Shown one piece after another: positions 24,911 to 34,138 of a stretch of 64,000 nt of DNA. Under the pieces are notes generated by a model. It was given only the letters and a program-made list of their open reading frames with translations, was not told where the DNA came from and did no database searches. Origin of the DNA: CAVSWT01 sp963782985 (GTDB lineage Bacteria > Bacteroidota > Ignavibacteria > Ignavibacteriales > Ignavibacteriaceae); assembly GCA_963782985.1 (NCBI GenBank), contig CAWALU010000017.1, forward strand, positions 49,906 to 113,905. Direction: 5' to 3'. Each line of letters starts with the position of its first letter. Within the stretch, counting starts at the first letter, position 1. The position numbers and the translations under genes were made by a program.

Positions 24911-25669
24911 ATGAAAATTCTTTCATGGAATGTAAATGGAATTCGTGCTGCTCATAAAAAAGGTTTTATTGACTGGATGCTAAAGGAAAAACCGGACATA
25001 CTCTGCATTCAAGAAACCAAAGCACACGAAGAGCAGCTTATTGATGAAATTAAAAACGTAAATGGTTATCATTCTTTTTTCTGTTCCGGCGAAAGAAAAG
25101 GTTACAGCGGCGTTGCAATTTATTCCAAAGAAAAACCTATCAGCATAAAAAAAGGTTTTGGGAATGTTTTGTTTGATAATGAAGGAAGAATTTTAATTGC
25201 AGAATATCCTGATTTCGTGCTGTTCAATATTTATTATCCCAACGGAAAAGCGCGCGCTGAAAGGCTAAAATATAAAATGGATTTTTACGATGCATTTTTC
25301 AATTACGCCGCCAATCTAAAAAATGAAGGAAAAAAAATTATTATTTGCGGCGATGTTAATACAGCGCACAAAGAAATTGATCTTTCGCGTCCGAAAGAAA
25401 ATTCAAAAGTTTCTGGCTTCCTTCCCGAAGAAAGAGCGTGGATCGATAAATTTATTAACTCAGGTTTTGTCGATACTTTCCGAATGTTTAACCAGGAGCC
25501 AAACAATTATACCTGGTGGGATCAAGTTACACGAGCGCGCGAACGCAACGTTGGCTGGCGCATTGATTATTTTTTTGTATCAGATAATGCAAAACAAAAT
25601 ATTAAAAATGCTTTTATTTTAAGCGACGTCATGGGCTCCGATCATTGCCCCATCGGTATTGAAATTTAA
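24911..25669 (+). CDS. xth: Exodeoxyribonuclease III (AP endonuclease)
   Basis: 252 residues, the normal length for bacterial ExoIII. It cuts DNA at abasic sites and degrades 3' ends in base excision repair. Catalytic and metal-binding residues are visible: LSWNVNGIRA (Asn7), IQETKA (Glu35), the YYPNGK segment, GDVNTAHKEIDL (Asp148 and Asn150) and GSDHCPIGI (Asp245-His246) at the end. The WDQVTRARERNVGWRIDYFF stretch is also conserved. The photolyase gene starts 32 bases downstream in the same direction, so the two repair genes may be co-transcribed. Confidence 0.95.
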   Translation: MKILSWNVNGIRAAHKKGFIDWMLKEKPDILCIQETKAHEEQLIDEIKNVNGYHSFFCSGERKGYSGVAIYSKEKPISIKKGFGNVLFDNEGRILIAEYPDFVLFNIYYPNGKARAERLKYKMDFYDAFFNYAANLKNEGKKIIICGDVNTAHKEIDLSRPKENSKVSGFLPEERAWIDKFINSGFVDTFRMFNQEPNNYTWWDQVTRARERNVGWRIDYFFVSDNAKQNIKNAFILSDVMGSDHCPIGIEI

Positions 25670-25701
25670 CGACTCCAATTTTTAACAGGCTTTCTTTCCA
25701 A

Positions 25702-27045
25702 ATGATAAATCAAAAACGCATTCGACTTTTGCAAAATGGAGAGGATAAAAAAGGCGCTATTGCTTATTGGATGAGCCGCGACCAAAGACTGCATGACAAT
25801 TGGGCGGTTTACTTTGCCCAAAAACTTGCCGAAGAAAAAAACGAAAACTTTTGTATTGTGTTTTGTTTGGTTCCAAATTTTCTTGAAGCAACAATTCGTC
25901 AATATGGTTTTATGATAAAGGGACTTGAGGAATTAGTCAGCGAGGCAGAAAAATTTAACGTTCCATTTTTTTTATTAGCAGGTAATCAAGAAGAAGAAAT
26001 TCCAAAGTTTATTAAAGAAAAGAATATCAGCAATATAATTTCAGATTTTGATCCATTGAGAATTAAAAGAATTTGGAAAAGAGACGTTGCTAAAAAAATT
26101 GATATTCCTTTCTATGAAGTTGACGCGCACAATATTGTGCCGTGTTTGCAAGCTTCAAATAAATTAGAGTTTGCAGCTTATACGATAAGACCGAAAATAA
26201 ATAAGCAACTGCACGAATTTTTAGACGACTATCCTAAATTAAAAAAGCAAAAAAAGACTGAAAATTTTTCTTCCCCCAAAATTGATTGGAAAAATATTTA
26301 TAATAATCTTAAAATTAATTTTAATGTGAAGGAAGTTGATTGGATTAAACCCGGAACAAAAGCTGGGTTAGAAATGCTCGAAAATTTTCTACATAAAAAA
26401 TTTTCTAATTATTCTGAAGATAGAAATGATCCTAATAAAGACGCGCAGTCAAACCTTTCACCATATCTTCATTTTGGACAAATATCTTCGCAGCGAGTTG
26501 CGCTGGAAGTAAAATTATTAAGCGGGAATGTTGAATCAGAAAAAGCATTTTTGGAAGAATTAATTATTAGAAAAGAACTCTCAGATAATTTCTGTTATTA
26601 CAATAAAAATTATGATTCATTTGATGGTTTTCCTGATTGGGCGAAAAAAACTTTAAATGATCATCGAAAAGATAAAAGAGAATTTATTTATTCATTAGAA
26701 GAATTTGAAAAAGCCAAAACTCATGAAGATTTGTGGAACGCCGCCCAAGTGGAATTAACTTCAACCGGGAAATTACACGGTTATTTAAGAATGTATTGGG
26801 CGAAAAAAATATTGGAGTGGAGCGAATCACCCGAAGACGCATTAAAAATTGCGATTTATTTAAATGACAAATATGAATTGGACGGCAGAGATCCAAACGG
26901 ATATGTCGGTTGTGCCTGGTCACTTGGAGGAGTTCACGACCGTGCCTGGGCGGAAAGGGAGGTTTTAGGAAAAGTTCGTTATATGAATCGCAATGGAGCA
27001 AAGCGTAAATTTGACATTAATTCTTATATAAAAAAATTCTCTTAA
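25702..27045 (+). CDS. Class II deoxyribodipyrimidine photolyase
   Basis: 447 residues. The class II signature is clear at both ends: AYWMSRDQRLHDNWAVYFAQ near the N-terminus, and LNDKYELDGRDPNGYVGCAW followed by GGVHDRAWAEREVLGKVRYM at the C-terminus, the FAD-binding half. The enzyme uses blue light and FADH- to split cyclobutane pyrimidine dimers. LSPYLHFGQISSQRVAL lies in the FAD/DNA-binding region. Length is typical. It follows the exonuclease III gene, another DNA repair enzyme. Class II rather than class I is judged from the N-terminal motif. Confidence 0.93.
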   Translation: MINQKRIRLLQNGEDKKGAIAYWMSRDQRLHDNWAVYFAQKLAEEKNENFCIVFCLVPNFLEATIRQYGFMIKGLEELVSEAEKFNVPFFLLAGNQEEEIPKFIKEKNISNIISDFDPLRIKRIWKRDVAKKIDIPFYEVDAHNIVPCLQASNKLEFAAYTIRPKINKQLHEFLDDYPKLKKQKKTENFSSPKIDWKNIYNNLKINFNVKEVDWIKPGTKAGLEMLENFLHKKFSNYSEDRNDPNKDAQSNLSPYLHFGQISSQRVALEVKLLSGNVESEKAFLEELIIRKELSDNFCYYNKNYDSFDGFPDWAKKTLNDHRKDKREFIYSLEEFEKAKTHEDLWNAAQVELTSTGKLHGYLRMYWAKKILEWSESPEDALKIAIYLNDKYELDGRDPNGYVGCAWSLGGVHDRAWAEREVLGKVRYMNRNGAKRKFDINSYIKKFS

Positions 27046-27205
27046 TTCTTACTAATCTAAAATTTCCCACTAAAAATCCTTTCTAATTAAATCTTTCCCT
27101 AAATCCGCTATAATTTTATTCGATAATATTTTTAGTTGCCCTGTGGAATAATTGTTGCTTATAGCAAGTTTTTTGGCAAGAAATTATAAATAAATATTTA
27201 ACTGA

Positions 27206-29171
27206 TTGATGATTAAATCTCATGGATGGTTTTATAAATTACCATTCAAATTAACGCTTACATATTCTGTTATCGCCTCTATTCTGCTGATTTGTGTTTT
27301 TTTATTATTAACGCAAAATAATCAGCAAAACAGCTTTGACGAATTTTACAAGCAGCGCGATATTGTAAACGAAGTTCTTTTAACAACTGCCAGCCGTGAG
27401 CTTTCTATTGATGAAAAAAAACGCACCTATCAATCTTTAAATGATTCATCGCTTCTTCATAAATTTCAATATTTAATTCTTACAGACGATACCGGTAAGG
27501 TTCTTTACAGTTATAATTTTACTTTTGCCGATTCCCAAAATTATACTTCAGTAACTGCGCCGGCAAGCTTATCCTTTATTAATACTATCTATTCGTTTAT
27601 TAATCCCATAAAAAATTCTCAGTTGATAAAAGATTACACGCCTGTTTTACAACGCGATTTTATAATTGGTAAACTTTATATGGGAATCCCGATTAATAAT
27701 TTAAGAGAAAAGATTTCAACTTATAACCGCAACATAGCTTTGGGCGCATCGTTAATATTTTGTTTGGGAATAATTTTAGTTTTTACAATCAGCTATATTT
27801 TTGCCCGTCCTTTAAATGAACTTTTAACGGCATCCCAAAATTTATCCTTAGGTCATTTTGCTTCACGCGCCGCTTATTACAGGGATAATCAAATTGGCGA
27901 CCTTGCCAAAAATATTAATAAAATTGGGGAAACGCTGGAAAATTTATATTCCCAAAATGAAAGTCTTAACAGGCAGCTAAAAGTTATTTTTAGGGATAAG
28001 TTAGGCGAGCTTAATTTTGAAATAAACCAGCGAAGAATGGCTGAATTTTCTTTAAAAGAAAAGCGAAGAACAATTTCGTCTGATGTTTGAGTTGGCGCCA
28101 ATTGGAATGTTTATAAGTTCTACCGATAGAATAATTAAAAAAGTAAACCAGGCTTTTTGCAACACTGTGGGATATACTGAAGAGGAATTGACAAAAACTA
28201 ATTATGCCGAAATAACATATCCCGATGATAAGATGGAAGACTTGGCTTTACACAACGAGCTGCTAAACAGCAGGATTGAAAATATAACTTTTGAAAAAAG
28301 GTTCATCACAAAAAACAATAAAGTAATTTATGCAATTATGAAGTCCGTTTTACTGAGAGATGAAAAAGATAAACCTTTGCACTTTATCGAACAGATACTT
28401 GATATAACAGAACGCAAACGAACCGAGCAAGAACTTATTTCCGCTAAAGAAAAAGCTGAAGAATCGGATAGATTAAAAACGGCTTTCCTTGCCCAAATGT
28501 CGCATGAAATTCGCACGCCCTTAAATATAATACTTAACGCCACTCCATTAATTGCGGATGAATTTATTGATGGTATTGACGAGGAAACTGAAGTGCTTTT
28601 GGATGCTGTAAACAGCGCGGGCAAAAGGCTGCAGCGTACAATTGATATGATTTTAAATATGTCGTCAATTCAATCTGGCAATTATAAAGCTGAAAATGAA
28701 TTAATTGACCTTGATATTGAATTAAGAAAATTAGTTGATGAGTTTAAACCGATTTGTTATGAAAAAAATCTTAGCTTAAATTTTTATACAGAAGTAACCG
28801 AAGCAAAAATATTTGCCGATAAATATACGGTTATTCAAAGCTTTCAAAATTTAATTCATAACGCCATTAAATATACTGTGCGCGGCAAAATTGATGTTAT
28901 CATTTATAAAGACGAAGAAGAAAATGTTAATGTTAATATTGCCGATACCGGTATTGGGATGTCTGAAGATTATCTAACAAAATTATTTCATCCTTTCTCG
29001 CAGGAAGACGTTGGGCACAAACGCGAGTTTGAAGGCAACGGTTTGGGCTTGGCTCTCGTTAAAAAATATATTGAATTGAACAAAGCTGAAATATTAGTTA
29101 AAAGTAAAAAAGAAATCGGTTCAACCTTTACGGTTATTTTCAATAATGAAGCTAATGTAATTGCAGCTTAA
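27206..29171 (+). pseudogene. Sensor histidine kinase (HAMP-PAS-HisKA-HATPase), split by one-base frameshift
   Basis: Two frames make one protein of about 655 residues. The first has an N-terminal membrane helix (LTYSVIASILLICVFLLL), an extracytoplasmic sensor of about 150 residues, a second helix (LGASLIFCLGIILVFTISY) and a HAMP domain. The second holds a PAS domain (LAPIGMFISSTDRI), HisKA with phosphate-accepting His in FLAQMSHEIRTPLNI, and an ATPase domain (LIHNAIKYT, DTGIGMS, GNGLGLALV). Dropping one A from the AAAA run at 28059-28062 restores the canonical LKESEEQFRLMFELAP join, so this is either a sequencing error or a recent mutation. No response regulator is adjacent. The signal sensed is unknown. 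Confidence 0.88.
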
Positions 29172-29257
29172 ACCCCTTAACTGCATTTTGTATTTTATAT
29201 AAAATGTACTTTTCTTAAATTTGATCATCTTATAAATCAAACATCAATTTTTTAAAA

Positions 29258-30145
29258 ATGAATAAATACAGAGTATTGCTATTTTATAAATACGTAAATG
29301 TTGAAGACCCCCAAAGTTTTATGGTTGAACATTTAAACTTCTGCAAAAAAAATGAAATTAAAGGAAGAGTATTTGTCGCCGATGAAGGTATAAACGGAAC
29401 TGTCTCCGGCGCAATTGAAAACATAAAAAAATACAAAGAGCATTTAACAAGTTATCCAATATTTAAAGACATTGTTTTTAAAGAAGATGAAAGCGACAAC
29501 CACGCATTTGAAAAAATGCACGTTAGAGTTAAGAACGAAATCGTAAGCTCAAACTTAAAGAATATTGATTTTGAGAATGGCGGAAAAAGATTATCACCCG
29601 AAGAGCTTTTAACTTTTTATGAAGAAGGAAAAGAATTTATAATTATCGACGCCAGAAATAATTATGAAAGCGATATAGGAAAATTTAAAAACGCCGTTAC
29701 TCCGGATTTAAAAAATTTTCGCGAATGGAGTAAAGCGGTGGATTCACTTAAAGATTATAAAGATAAAATTATTGTAACATACTGCACCGGGGGAATTAGA
29801 TGCGAAAAAGCTTCTGCGTATATGGTTCAGCAGGGCTTTAAAAATGTTTATCAGCTTGAGGGCGGAATTGTTTCCTACGCAAAAAAATTTCCCGATACTT
29901 TTTGGGAAGGGGGAATTTTTGTTTTTGATGAAAGACGCGTTATTGATCCCAACACAAAAAATGAATTGAAATATATTTCAAATTGTTATTACTGCGGCAA
30001 ACCAACTTCATTTTACATTAATTGTCATAATCAAAATTGCGACAAAATTATTATAAGCTGTCACCAATGCAAAGCCGCGAATGATTACTGCTGTTCGGAC
30101 GAATGCAGAACTTCTCCCAACAAAAGAGATAGATATTACGGGTAG
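29258..30145 (+). CDS. trhO: tRNA uridine(34) hydroxylase, rhodanese-like
   Basis: 295 residues. TrhO (YceA) makes 5-hydroxyuridine at the wobble position of tRNAs using O2. The N-terminal domain (FYKYVNVEDPQSF, VFVADEGINGTVSG) is followed by a rhodanese domain: FIIIDARNNYESDIGKF and VTYCTGGIRCEKASAYM, with the active-site Cys176, then VYQLEGGIVSYAKKFPD and FDERR. The C-terminus is a cysteine cluster (CYYCGK, CHNQNC, CHQC, CCSDEC) that probably binds zinc and is typical of this family. Length is normal. It is a single gene. Confidence 0.93.
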   Translation: MNKYRVLLFYKYVNVEDPQSFMVEHLNFCKKNEIKGRVFVADEGINGTVSGAIENIKKYKEHLTSYPIFKDIVFKEDESDNHAFEKMHVRVKNEIVSSNLKNIDFENGGKRLSPEELLTFYEEGKEFIIIDARNNYESDIGKFKNAVTPDLKNFREWSKAVDSLKDYKDKIIVTYCTGGIRCEKASAYMVQQGFKNVYQLEGGIVSYAKKFPDTFWEGGIFVFDERRVIDPNTKNELKYISNCYYCGKPTSFYINCHNQNCDKIIISCHQCKAANDYCCSDECRTSPNKRDRYYG

Positions 30146-30435
30146 AATTTATGAGAGTTAGAATGAATCAAACGGACTTTTGATTTTTTTAACTGAAACC
30201 GGGTTGGAACATTCGGCGGTTATTTGGGATTTTCATTTTTATATATCGGATAACTTATTCTTCTTAGGTTATCCTGCAGTAAATAAAGTATTTAAATAGA
30301 AACGCAATATTTCGTAAAGAATTTTGTTGGGCGGCACTCTAAAAAAAAATTGGTAGAAAAAAAATGAATTATAGATATGAAATAGAGGAATTTGTAGTTA
30401 AAGGATATGAGAAATACAATCAATTAAAAACTTAC

Positions 30436-30798
30436 ATGTTTGCAATTTTTCTTTCTATACAATTAGTTTGTTTCGCTCAGCAGGAAACGACTTTAACGGA
30501 TTCGCTTGCAAGACAGTTTGATAAGGCGTGGAATGAAAATAATTTGACCAAAATGATTTCATTAGTTCAATCTGATGCATTTTTTAAATCCCCATATCAA
30601 CTTCAGTATAGCAGAGATACAATGGCAGCTACGGTTCTTACTTTAAATCCACCAATATTTAGGAACATAAAAAGAAATGAACTTTACTCGAATGTTAAAA
30701 AAAATATTGCGTGGTCTATTGGTAGACTAAGGACAAATATTTATTATTAAGAAGGAAATGATACGGGATAATTATTAAATGCGGATTACTTTAAATAA
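30436..30798 (+). pseudogene. Secreted SnoaL/DUF4440-like protein, 3' end decayed by stop codons
   Basis: Starting at MFAIFLSIQLVCFAQ (signal peptide) the frame reads as a small ketosteroid-isomerase-like protein (LARQFDKAWNENNLTKMISLV, PYQLQYSRDT, KKNIAWSIGRLRTNIYY), then stops with TAA at 30748. In the same frame the sequence continues as EGNDTG, a second TAA (30769), LLNADYFK and a third TAA (30796). The familiar ending NDTGKLLNADYF of such proteins shows that the coding sense goes past the stops, so at least one nonsense change has broken it. A longer frame begins upstream at 30364 but the signal peptide makes 30436 the likely start. Confidence 0.6.
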
Positions 30799-30883
30799 TC
30801 TTTCAGCTAATTTAACTAAACACAAAAGTTGAGTTTAATAATTCAAGATTTAAACCATTAACTAAAGAAAACATAAAACTATT

Positions 30884-31336
30884 ATGACAATTCAAGAAGC
30901 TAATAACTTTTTTGAAAGTTTAAGAACCGAAACAACAAAAAAGTATGAAATAAAGGTTTATAAAAAATTTATCCATATTCTAAACGAATTGAAAATTAGA
31001 GAGTTCTCAAAAGATGAAATTCAATCCATAGAAACGGAACTTGATAGTTTAAATTTGAAATCAAATCCTGAGAACAAAAATAAATATTATAATAAGGCGC
31101 TTAGTAAATTTGAAAAATATTTGAAGGATACATATTCCTTAACTTCCAAAGGGTATTACACCAACATAGGTTTAGGTTTAGGATTGACTTTTGGAATTCT
31201 TTTTGGAATTGTGTTTTTGCCAAGTTTCGAGAGGTCTTTGGGCATATCTTTAGGTCTTGCCTTCGGAATGTTAATCGGCTTAATTATCGGTCGTAACTTG
31301 GACTCTAAGGCTGCCGCTGAAGGCAGAATGTTATAA
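30884..31336 (+). CDS. Small membrane protein of unknown function
   Basis: 150 residues. The first two thirds are charged and helical (TIQEANNFFESLRTETTKKY, LKIREFSKDEIQSIETEL). The end is a glycine-rich double membrane segment (NIGLGLGLTFGILFGIVF, GISLGLAFGMLIGLIIG) with glycine-zipper spacing. I do not recognise a family. It lies in the accessory stretch and is preceded by the ACCATTA spacer motif at 30854. Confidence 0.6.
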   Translation: MTIQEANNFFESLRTETTKKYEIKVYKKFIHILNELKIREFSKDEIQSIETELDSLNLKSNPENKNKYYNKALSKFEKYLKDTYSLTSKGYYTNIGLGLGLTFGILFGIVFLPSFERSLGISLGLAFGMLIGLIIGRNLDSKAAAEGRML

Positions 31337-31493
31337 TTGAACACACTGATTTGTGACATGGTAAAAAGAACGCGGTATACTGATAGTAAAGCGTCTTTGA
31401 AGTCATGCATATACCCCTACTATAAACCATTAACTACAAGTTAAACAAAACTTTTTTGAAACTAATAAATTATAACAAAAAATATTTTTCCAT

Positions 31494-32078
31494 ATGAAAA
31501 ACTCGACTAACAGTTTGGCTTTAAAATCCATCTATCAACATCATTTGTTTACAGCGACTCAATTGGAGGAGATTTTTGCGGCACATAAGAAAGTTGATTT
31601 CCGAAAAAAAGAATTTTTATTGAAGCAAGGTCAGTTTTAAAAGAATATTATATCATCGAAAAAGGTCTGATCCGGTTTTTCTTGTATGATTATAATGGCA
31701 ATGAAATTACGACTCAATTTTGTGGTGAAAATGAAATTGTAAATGATGTAAGATCGCTTTTTGAACGAGTTCCCAGCGTGTATAATATTCAGGCTATAAC
31801 TGATGCAGTCGTTGGAAATTGGATTTTGAAGTGTTTCAACATTTTTATCATACAATGGAATCTGTGGCAGAATGGGGGCGGCTTTGGATGACTAAGCAAT
31901 TGTTTGCATGCCAAAAACGCTCTGTAGAAATGATTACTGAATCCGCTTCTAATCGATACATAAGTTTGTTACGAACAAAGCCGCAGATTATTCAACAGGC
32001 GCACTCAAACAAATCTCTTCCTATCTCGGCATTACGGATTCTTCATTGAGTCGGATACGAAAAAAAATAGTGCAATAA
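31494..32078 (+). pseudogene. Crp/Fnr-family regulator pseudogene with several frameshifts
   Basis: Pieces in different frames spell one Crp/Fnr protein of about 190 residues: HHLFTATQLEEIFAAHKKV and KKEFLLKQGQ, a stop at about 31638, then YYIIEKGLIRFFLYDYNGNE and TTQFCGENEIVND (cyclic-nucleotide-binding-type beta roll), a second shift near 31830 into EVFQHFYHTMESVAEWGRLW, and a third near 31998 into LKQISSYLGITDSSLSRIRK, the DNA-recognition helix. At least three small indels separate the pieces, so the gene is dead in this sequence. It is of the short Bacteroidetes Crp-like type. Confidence 0.75.
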
Positions 32079-32173
32079 AAATATTTGTCATATGTCAAGT
32101 GTTTTAAGCTTTTTCCTTATCAAATTTGCCTCTCAATTAAAGAAAAAAAATTATAAAAGGATATAAAAATAAT

Positions 32174-32740
32174 ATGAGAAAAATAATTGCAGCAATTAAT
32201 ATGACACTTGACGGATTTTGCGACCATACAGCAGGAATTCCAGATGAAGAAATACATCAACATTATGCTGACTTGTTGAACAATGCGGGCGCCGTTCTTT
32301 ACGGCAGAATAACCTATCAACTGATGGAATTTTGGCGAAATCTGGCAGAAAATCCATCAGGGGAAAAATCAATGGACGACTTTGCAATTGTAATGGACAA
32401 AACTCCTAAAATTGTTTTTTCTCAAACTCTTAAAAATGTAGATTGGAAGAGTGCACAGTTGGCAAATCATCCTCTTGAAAAAGAAGTTTTAGAACTGAGA
32501 CAACAAGCAGGGAAAGATATTTTTGTTGGTAGTCGGAGTTTAATTATACAACTAATGAAACTTAATTTAATTGACGAATTACAACTAACTATTTATCCAG
32601 TTATTTCGGGAAGCGGTTTGCCATTATTTGAAAACATTAACGACAGGACTATTCTGAAACTTGCAAAGACAAAAACTTTTACTGGTGGTGCAGTAACGCT
32701 TTACTATGAATCGACGAACGAAAAAACAACGAAACGCTAA
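32174..32740 (+). CDS. Dihydrofolate-reductase/RibD C-terminal family protein
   Basis: 188 residues with the RibD_C fold: INMTLDGFCDHTAG at the N-terminus, VLYGRITYQLMEFW, a central KTPKIVFSQTLKN, DIFVGSRSLIIQLMK and the end IYPVISGSGLPLFE. The family binds NADPH; stand-alone members are uncharacterised reductases often carried as accessory genes. It is intact, unlike its relative at 32927. Its stop codon lies inside the CGCTAACAATG spacer motif. Confidence 0.85.
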   Translation: MRKIIAAINMTLDGFCDHTAGIPDEEIHQHYADLLNNAGAVLYGRITYQLMEFWRNLAENPSGEKSMDDFAIVMDKTPKIVFSQTLKNVDWKSAQLANHPLEKEVLELRQQAGKDIFVGSRSLIIQLMKLNLIDELQLTIYPVISGSGLPLFENINDRTILKLAKTKTFTGGAVTLYYESTNEKTTKR

Positions 32741-32892
32741 CAATGTAAAAATGGATACTGAGTTTAACATCAGCTACATCCAAGATGTCCGCACAGAAAA
32801 TGTCAATATTATGTGGATTAATTCGAGGAGTACTTAAAAACAGGTAATTGTAGAGCGAGAGCGCTAACAATCGAATTAACTGGCAACCATTA
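32736..32892 (+). repeat. Cassette-like spacer
   Basis: Begins with CGCTAACAATG (32736-32746), contains a second GCTAACAAT (near 32863) and ends with ACCATTA (32886-32892) before the next gene. The same end motifs recur at 30854, 31426, 33560 and 34369. Confidence 0.4.
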
Positions 32893-32926
32893 ACTTTTAC
32901 TAACAATAAATTAATAAATAAAAATT

Positions 32927-33548
32927 ATGAGCAAAATTATCTTTGACAGCGGAATATCACTTGATGGCTTTTTCGCAGGCGATAACAGAAGTCCTAAAAA
33001 TCCTATGGGTGGAGTTTCAGGAAAAATTTATATCTGGATGTTTAATCAAAAAGCTTTCTGGGAATACTTAGGGGTCGAAGGAGGCAAAGAAGATGGACCT
33101 GATGGTAAATTTATTAGAGAGACAATTATAAGAACAGGCGCGTTCATTATGGGGAAACGAATGTTTGAGGGAAGGCGAAGTCAGTTAGCCAGAAGACTTA
33201 TACAAAGCAGACGTTTATGTTTTGACACACGAAAAGCGAGAACCGTGGGTTCAAAAAGGAACAACTACTTTTTATTTCATAAATGAAGGAATAGAAAGTG
33301 CATTAGAAAAAGCAAGACAATCAGCCAAAGGTAAGGACATAAGAATTCAAGGTGGCGCGAATACCATTCAACAATTTCTCAATGCAGGTTTTGTGAACGA
33401 ATTTTTCATTCACATTACACCTGTTTTTTTAGGGAGTGGTATCAGACTGTTTGACGGAATTGACAAAGACATATATGATATTCAAATTGTAGAAGTAATG
33501 CCGTCAGACTTTACAACTCATTTGAGATATAAACTGTCGAAGAAATAG
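32927..33548 (+). pseudogene. Second RibD/DHFR-family gene, broken by frameshift and nonsense change
   Basis: The first frame gives FDSGISLDGFFAGDN, RTGAFIMGKRMFE and then turns to nonsense. The correct sequence goes on in the next frame: GEVS, a TAG at 33186-33188 where TGG (Trp) is expected, PEDLYKADVYVLTHEKREPW, then IRIQGGANTIQQFLNAG and TPVFLGSGIRLFDG to a stop at 33548. Thus there is one indel near 33165 and one nonsense change. The intact product would be about 206 residues, the length of related dihydrofolate reductase family proteins. Confidence 0.78.
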
Positions 33549-33559
33549 AAACAACGAAC

Positions 33560-33690
33560 CGCTAACAATGTATATAAAAAGTAGGCGAAACATCAGCAAA
33601 ATCAAGGCTTTTGGCTCTCAGCCAAGTTCGTTTCAACCGGACAGAAAAGTGCTTCGAAAACCGCCACAAGCCATATGCGAGACCGTTTTG
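33560..33690 (+). repeat. Cassette-like spacer with hairpin
   Basis: Starts CGCTAACAATG (33560-33570) and ends GACCGTTTTG (33681-33690). Inside is a perfect TTGGCT-CTC-AGCCAA hairpin (33611-33625). The form recalls the long palindromic recombination sites between gene cassettes, but the outer ends do not pair well here. Confidence 0.4.
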
Positions 33691-33757
33691 TGTAATGCAA
33701 AAACATCGTAATATTAATTAACATTTCAAACAATGAACCTTACCTAGATGGAATAAA

Positions 33758-34138
33758 ATGAATTTATACAGAATAATTTCGGAAAATGAATGGATACAAA
33801 GTAAAAAGGATGGAAAAGTCCCAAGATGTAATTCAGATAGACGTGCTGGTCATATTCATTTAAATAAATTTGATGACATTAAGACTGTAGCGAACAAATA
33901 TTTTGAACCTGCCGAAAATCCGGTTGTATTAGAAGTAGAAATCTCATCAGAATTAAATAAAAAATTAATTTGGGAACAATCAACCGATGAAAAAAACTGG
34001 GAACAGGCTCACTTACTAATTGAAAATATTGATATGAATGATGTAAAAAGATTTTCATACCTAATCCTAAATGACAATAAAAACGACAAAAGAAATGGCA
34101 AATTCGAAATTGGTGAGTTTTCCATTTTAACAAACTAA
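33758..34138 (+). CDS. DUF952-family protein
   Basis: 126 residues. It follows the DUF952 pattern: LYRIISENEWIQSKKDGKV, then GHIHLNKFDDIKTVANKYF, the hydrophobic VVLEVEISSELNKKLIWE, and an acidic stretch before AHLLIENIDMNDV, where the family has its PHLY-like motif. The fold resembles ADP-ribosyl or GNAT-like small enzymes, but no activity is established. It is intact and sits between two spacers of the cassette-like array. Confidence 0.75.
   Translation: MNLYRIISENEWIQSKKDGKVPRCNSDRRAGHIHLNKFDDIKTVANKYFEPAENPVVLEVEISSELNKKLIWEQSTDEKNWEQAHLLIENIDMNDVKRFSYLILNDNKNDKRNGKFEIGEFSILTN

Noticed and set aside
30248..30274. GGATAAC/GTTATCC inverted repeat after trhO as a terminator
   Set aside because: Only a 7-bp stem with a long loop and no T tract; too weak to call.
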